Of a DNA stretch of 6,491 nt, positions 5,252 to 6,491 are shown in pieces. The stretch is from Actinomycetales bacterium (GTDB taxonomy: Bacteria; Actinomycetota; Actinomycetes; Actinomycetales; JAHECE01), in the NCBI GenBank assembly GCA_024641895.1, contig JAHECE010000150.1, forward strand, positions 1 to 6,491, in the 5' to 3' direction. The notes under the pieces were generated by a model that was not told the DNA's origin, did not search any database, and worked only from the letters and a program-made list of their open reading frames with translations. The translations under genes and the position numbers were made by a program. Within the stretch, counting starts at the first letter, position 1. Every line of letters begins with the position of its first letter.

Positions 5252-5968
5252 ATGTCACTGCAGGGAACGGTTCGCCGGGCGGCGCACACCGCGATGACGC
5301 GCGACCGTGTGCTCGCGGCGGCGATCACGCTTGCCGACCGGTCCGGGATCGAGGCGCTGACGATCCGCGCGCTGGCGGCGGAGCTCGGTGTGAAGCCGAT
5401 GACGATCTACCACTACGTCGAGGGCAAGGAGGCTGTGCTCGACGGCATGGTCGACGTCCTCTTCTCCGAGTTCGCGCTGCCCGAGACGGGGCTGGACTGG
5501 CGGGAGGCGGTGCGCCGCCGCTGCGTGTCCGCGCGCGACGTGCTCGTCCGTCATCCGTGGTCGGTGCCTCTTCTCGAGACGCGCAGATCCCCCGGCGCGG
5601 CGACGTTGCGCCACCACGAGGCGATGCTCGGGTACTTCTTCGACGCCGGGCTCTCCCTCTCGCTCACCGCGCACGCCTACGCGATCATCGACAGCTTCGT
5701 GTACGGCTTCGCGCTGCAGGAGTCGACCGTCCCCGTGGAAGGCGCCGCAGGTGACGAGGACACCACCCGGCAGATCGCGGCTCAGTTCACGCCTGCGTCC
5801 TATCCCCACCTCGTGCGGTTCGCGACGGACCACGTGCTGCAGCCCGGCTACCGCTTCGGGGACTCGTTCGAGTACGGGCTCGACCTGCTCTTGGACGGGA
5901 TCGCCGCCGCGCGCGACGCGGAGGGGGCAACCTCCGTCAGGAGTGGCGCTGCTCGACCGCGTTCTTGA
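5252..5968 (+). CDS. TetR/AcrR family transcriptional repressor
   Basis: The 238-residue product has an N-terminal TetR helix-turn-helix domain: helix 1 about residues 16-31, helix 2 about 38-45 (IRALAAELG), and the recognition helix about 48-55 with the family hallmark TIYHYV followed by GKEAVLDGM. The spacing and wording are close to classical TetR (LGVxxxTLYWHV, then NKRALLDAL), and the C-terminal half, with the helix around 'AYAIIDSFVYGFALQE', looks like the TetR_C_1 type ligand-binding domain. It should act as a homodimer that releases DNA on binding a small molecule; the ligand is unknown. The ATG at 5252 has GGAGAGGA (5239-5246) upstream, while Met15 has no ribosome site. The operator 30 bases upstream suggests autoregulation, and two more copies in the divergent region at 3120-3170 suggest control of the MDR-DUF4386 operon. 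The gene end overlaps the end of the opposite-strand holin-family gene by 32 bases. Confidence 0.93.
   Translation: MSLQGTVRRAAHTAMTRDRVLAAAITLADRSGIEALTIRALAAELGVKPMTIYHYVEGKEAVLDGMVDVLFSEFALPETGLDWREAVRRRCVSARDVLVRHPWSVPLLETRRSPGAATLRHHEAMLGYFFDAGLSLSLTAHAYAIIDSFVYGFALQESTVPVEGAAGDEDTTRQIAAQFTPASYPHLVRFATDHVLQPGYRFGDSFEYGLDLLLDGIAAARDAEGATSVRSGAARPRS
5919..5936 (-). terminator. Hairpin directly after the holin-family stop codon
   Basis: CGGAGG (5919-5924) and CCTCCG (5931-5936) form a perfect six-base stem with a six-base loop, beginning at the base after the minus-strand stop (5937-5939). It lies inside the coding end of tetR and has no T-run, so it is only a candidate terminator for the minus-strand gene. 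Confidence 0.35.
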
Positions 5969-6323
5969 GAAAGATCCGGGGCAGGAGCCAGGCTGCGAAC
6001 AGGGTCACCAGCCACACGGTCAGGGTGGCGAAGAGCCAGGTGGTCAGCCCGGAGATCCTGAGCCCGTCGGAGATGAGGGTCGTCACCAGGAGCGCCACGA
6101 AAGTCGCGGGCAGCCCGATGATGCCCGTCAGGTAGGGGACGGCCTTCACCGAGACCTTGAAGAACGGCATGACGACGGCCTGGATGACCGCAAACAGGAG
6201 AACCGCGGTCAGGAAGGACAGGACGCTTGTGATGGTCATGCCGTCAAAGAGCAGGTCGGAGACGAGCAGGCCCACGGCCGCTGTCCCGAAGAAGAGCGCG
6301 GCGCTCACCAGGAACCGGATCAC
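5937..6323 (-). CDS. Phage holin family (PF04020-type) small membrane protein
   Basis: The 128-residue product has four hydrophobic segments, at about residues 3-25, 32-55, 66-88 and 93-118, short loops, and the ending AAWLLPRIFLKN. This pattern is typical of the chromosomal four-helix proteins grouped as 'phage holin family' (superfamily IV). Despite the name, such proteins are common in bacterial chromosomes away from prophages, and no lysin or phage gene is present here; the function is unknown. The start is GTG at 6323. No Shine-Dalgarno sequence precedes it, but a TACGCT -10-like element ends six bases before it, as expected for a leaderless message. The stop lies 32 bases inside the end of tetR on the other strand. 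An unknown gene on the same strand ends 67 bases upstream. Confidence 0.82.
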   Translation of the reverse strand: MIRFLVSAALFFGTAAVGLLVSDLLFDGMTITSVLSFLTAVLLFAVIQAVVMPFFKVSVKAVPYLTGIIGLPATFVALLVTTLISDGLRISGLTTWLFATLTVWLVTLFAAWLLPRIFLKNAVEQRHS

Positions 6324-6329
6324 AGGCCA

Positions 6330-6335
6330 AGCGTA
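6330..6335 (-). promoter_or_regulatory. Possible -10 element for a leaderless transcript
   Basis: On the minus strand TACGCT (6335-6330) fits TAnnnT and is followed by six bases and the GTG at 6323, so transcription could begin at the start codon itself. No clear -35 is seen. An inverted repeat CGCAGC/GCTGCG (6340-6345 with 6355-6360, nine-base loop) lies just upstream. Confidence 0.4.
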
Positions 6336-6390
6336 GTGCCGCAGCGACGTCCGGGCTGCGCCGGCGAGCGGGAGCGCCCGTGACGCTGCA

Positions 6391-6491
6391 TCAGCGGTTG
6401 TCCGGGTCCGAGTCCGGGTCCGGGTCCGGGTCCGGGTCCGAGGCGGGCGCGGAGGCGGGGGTGTCTGTGTCGAGAAGACGCTGGACGTCGT
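6391..6491 (-). CDS. C-terminal end of an unknown protein with an Asp-Pro tail (partial)
   Basis: On the minus strand an open frame enters from the right edge and ends at TGA (6393-6391) after 32 complete codons. The translation begins DVQRLLDTDTPASAPAS and continues as an alternating Asp-Pro/Asp-Ser tail ending in Asp-Asn-Arg. The change from an ordinary-looking helix end to a low-complexity acidic tail looks like a genuine protein C-terminus, and the strand matches the next gene. Too little is present to name the family. The frame choice rests on the coherent acidic tail and the in-frame stop; other frames give Arg-Thr or Gly-Pro type repeats. Confidence 0.5.
   Translation of the reverse strand, partial: DVQRLLDTDTPASAPASDPDPDPDPDSDPDNR
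6401..6442. repeat. Hexanucleotide tandem repeat, seven units of TCCGGG/TCCGAG
   Basis: Seven consecutive six-base units run from 6401 to 6442. Units 1 and 3-6 are TCCGGG; units 2 and 7 are TCCGAG. Read on the minus strand they encode Asp-Pro (or Asp-Ser) dipeptides at the end of the partial protein. Six-base units keep the frame when copy number changes. Confidence 0.85.

Noticed and set aside
5937..6323. Holin-family gene as evidence for a prophage
   Set aside because: No lysin, capsid, integrase or attachment site is seen, and proteins of this four-helix family are frequent in ordinary bacterial chromosomes.
6340..6360. Inverted repeat CGCAGC/GCTGCG as a terminator for the right-edge gene
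   Set aside because: Only six-base arms with a nine-base loop and no T-run; it overlaps the region expected for the holin-family promoter and is not strong enough to call.

Overview
The window is GC-rich throughout. It has frequent GTG starts, purine-rich Shine-Dalgarno sites, strong G/C bias at third codon positions, and a TAnnnT-type -10 directly ahead of a GTG start. Together these suggest a chromosomal segment of a high-GC actinobacterium; the genus cannot be fixed from the sequence. No rRNA, tRNA, CRISPR array, transposase, integrase or attachment site is visible.

Layout, left to right. (1) 1-1104, + strand: the 3' part of a patatin-like phospholipase gene, cut by the left edge, with a pair of canonical EF-hand calcium loops inserted between the catalytic Asp-Gly-Gly motif and the C-terminal patatin segment. 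(2) 1105-1186: an 82-bp convergent gap filled mainly by a 20-bp-stem hairpin, probably a bidirectional terminator. (3) 3090-1187, - strand: a two-gene operon, a zinc-independent MDR-type NAD(P)-dependent oxidoreductase followed, with an ATGA overlap, by a six-helix DUF4386 membrane protein. (4) 3091-3313: a divergent control region with a good -35/-10 promoter for the minus-strand operon and two copies of a palindrome, consensus TCGTACTWAGTACGA. (5) 3314-5206, + strand: a flavin amine oxidase / L-amino-acid-oxidase-like enzyme of 630 residues. (6) 5207-5251: a third copy of the palindrome, immediately before (7) 5252-5968, + strand: a TetR-family repressor. (8) 6323-5937, - strand: a four-helix 'phage holin family' (PF04020-type) membrane protein whose end overlaps the end of tetR by 32 bp. 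(9) 6491-6391, - strand: the last 32 codons of an unknown protein ending in an Asp-Pro dipeptide tail encoded by a hexanucleotide repeat.

The most coherent unit is 1187-5968. A TetR-type regulator appears to control itself and the divergent MDR-DUF4386 operon, and possibly the amine oxidase, through three near-identical 15-bp operators. One operator lies inside the -35/-10 spacer of the operon promoter and a second lies just after its predicted start point, a classic repression layout. The three controlled genes encode two oxidoreductases and a membrane protein, so an inducible redox or detoxification response to a small molecule is a reasonable inference. The inducer and the enzyme substrates cannot be read from the sequence. 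The EF-hand-carrying patatin is the other unusual item.
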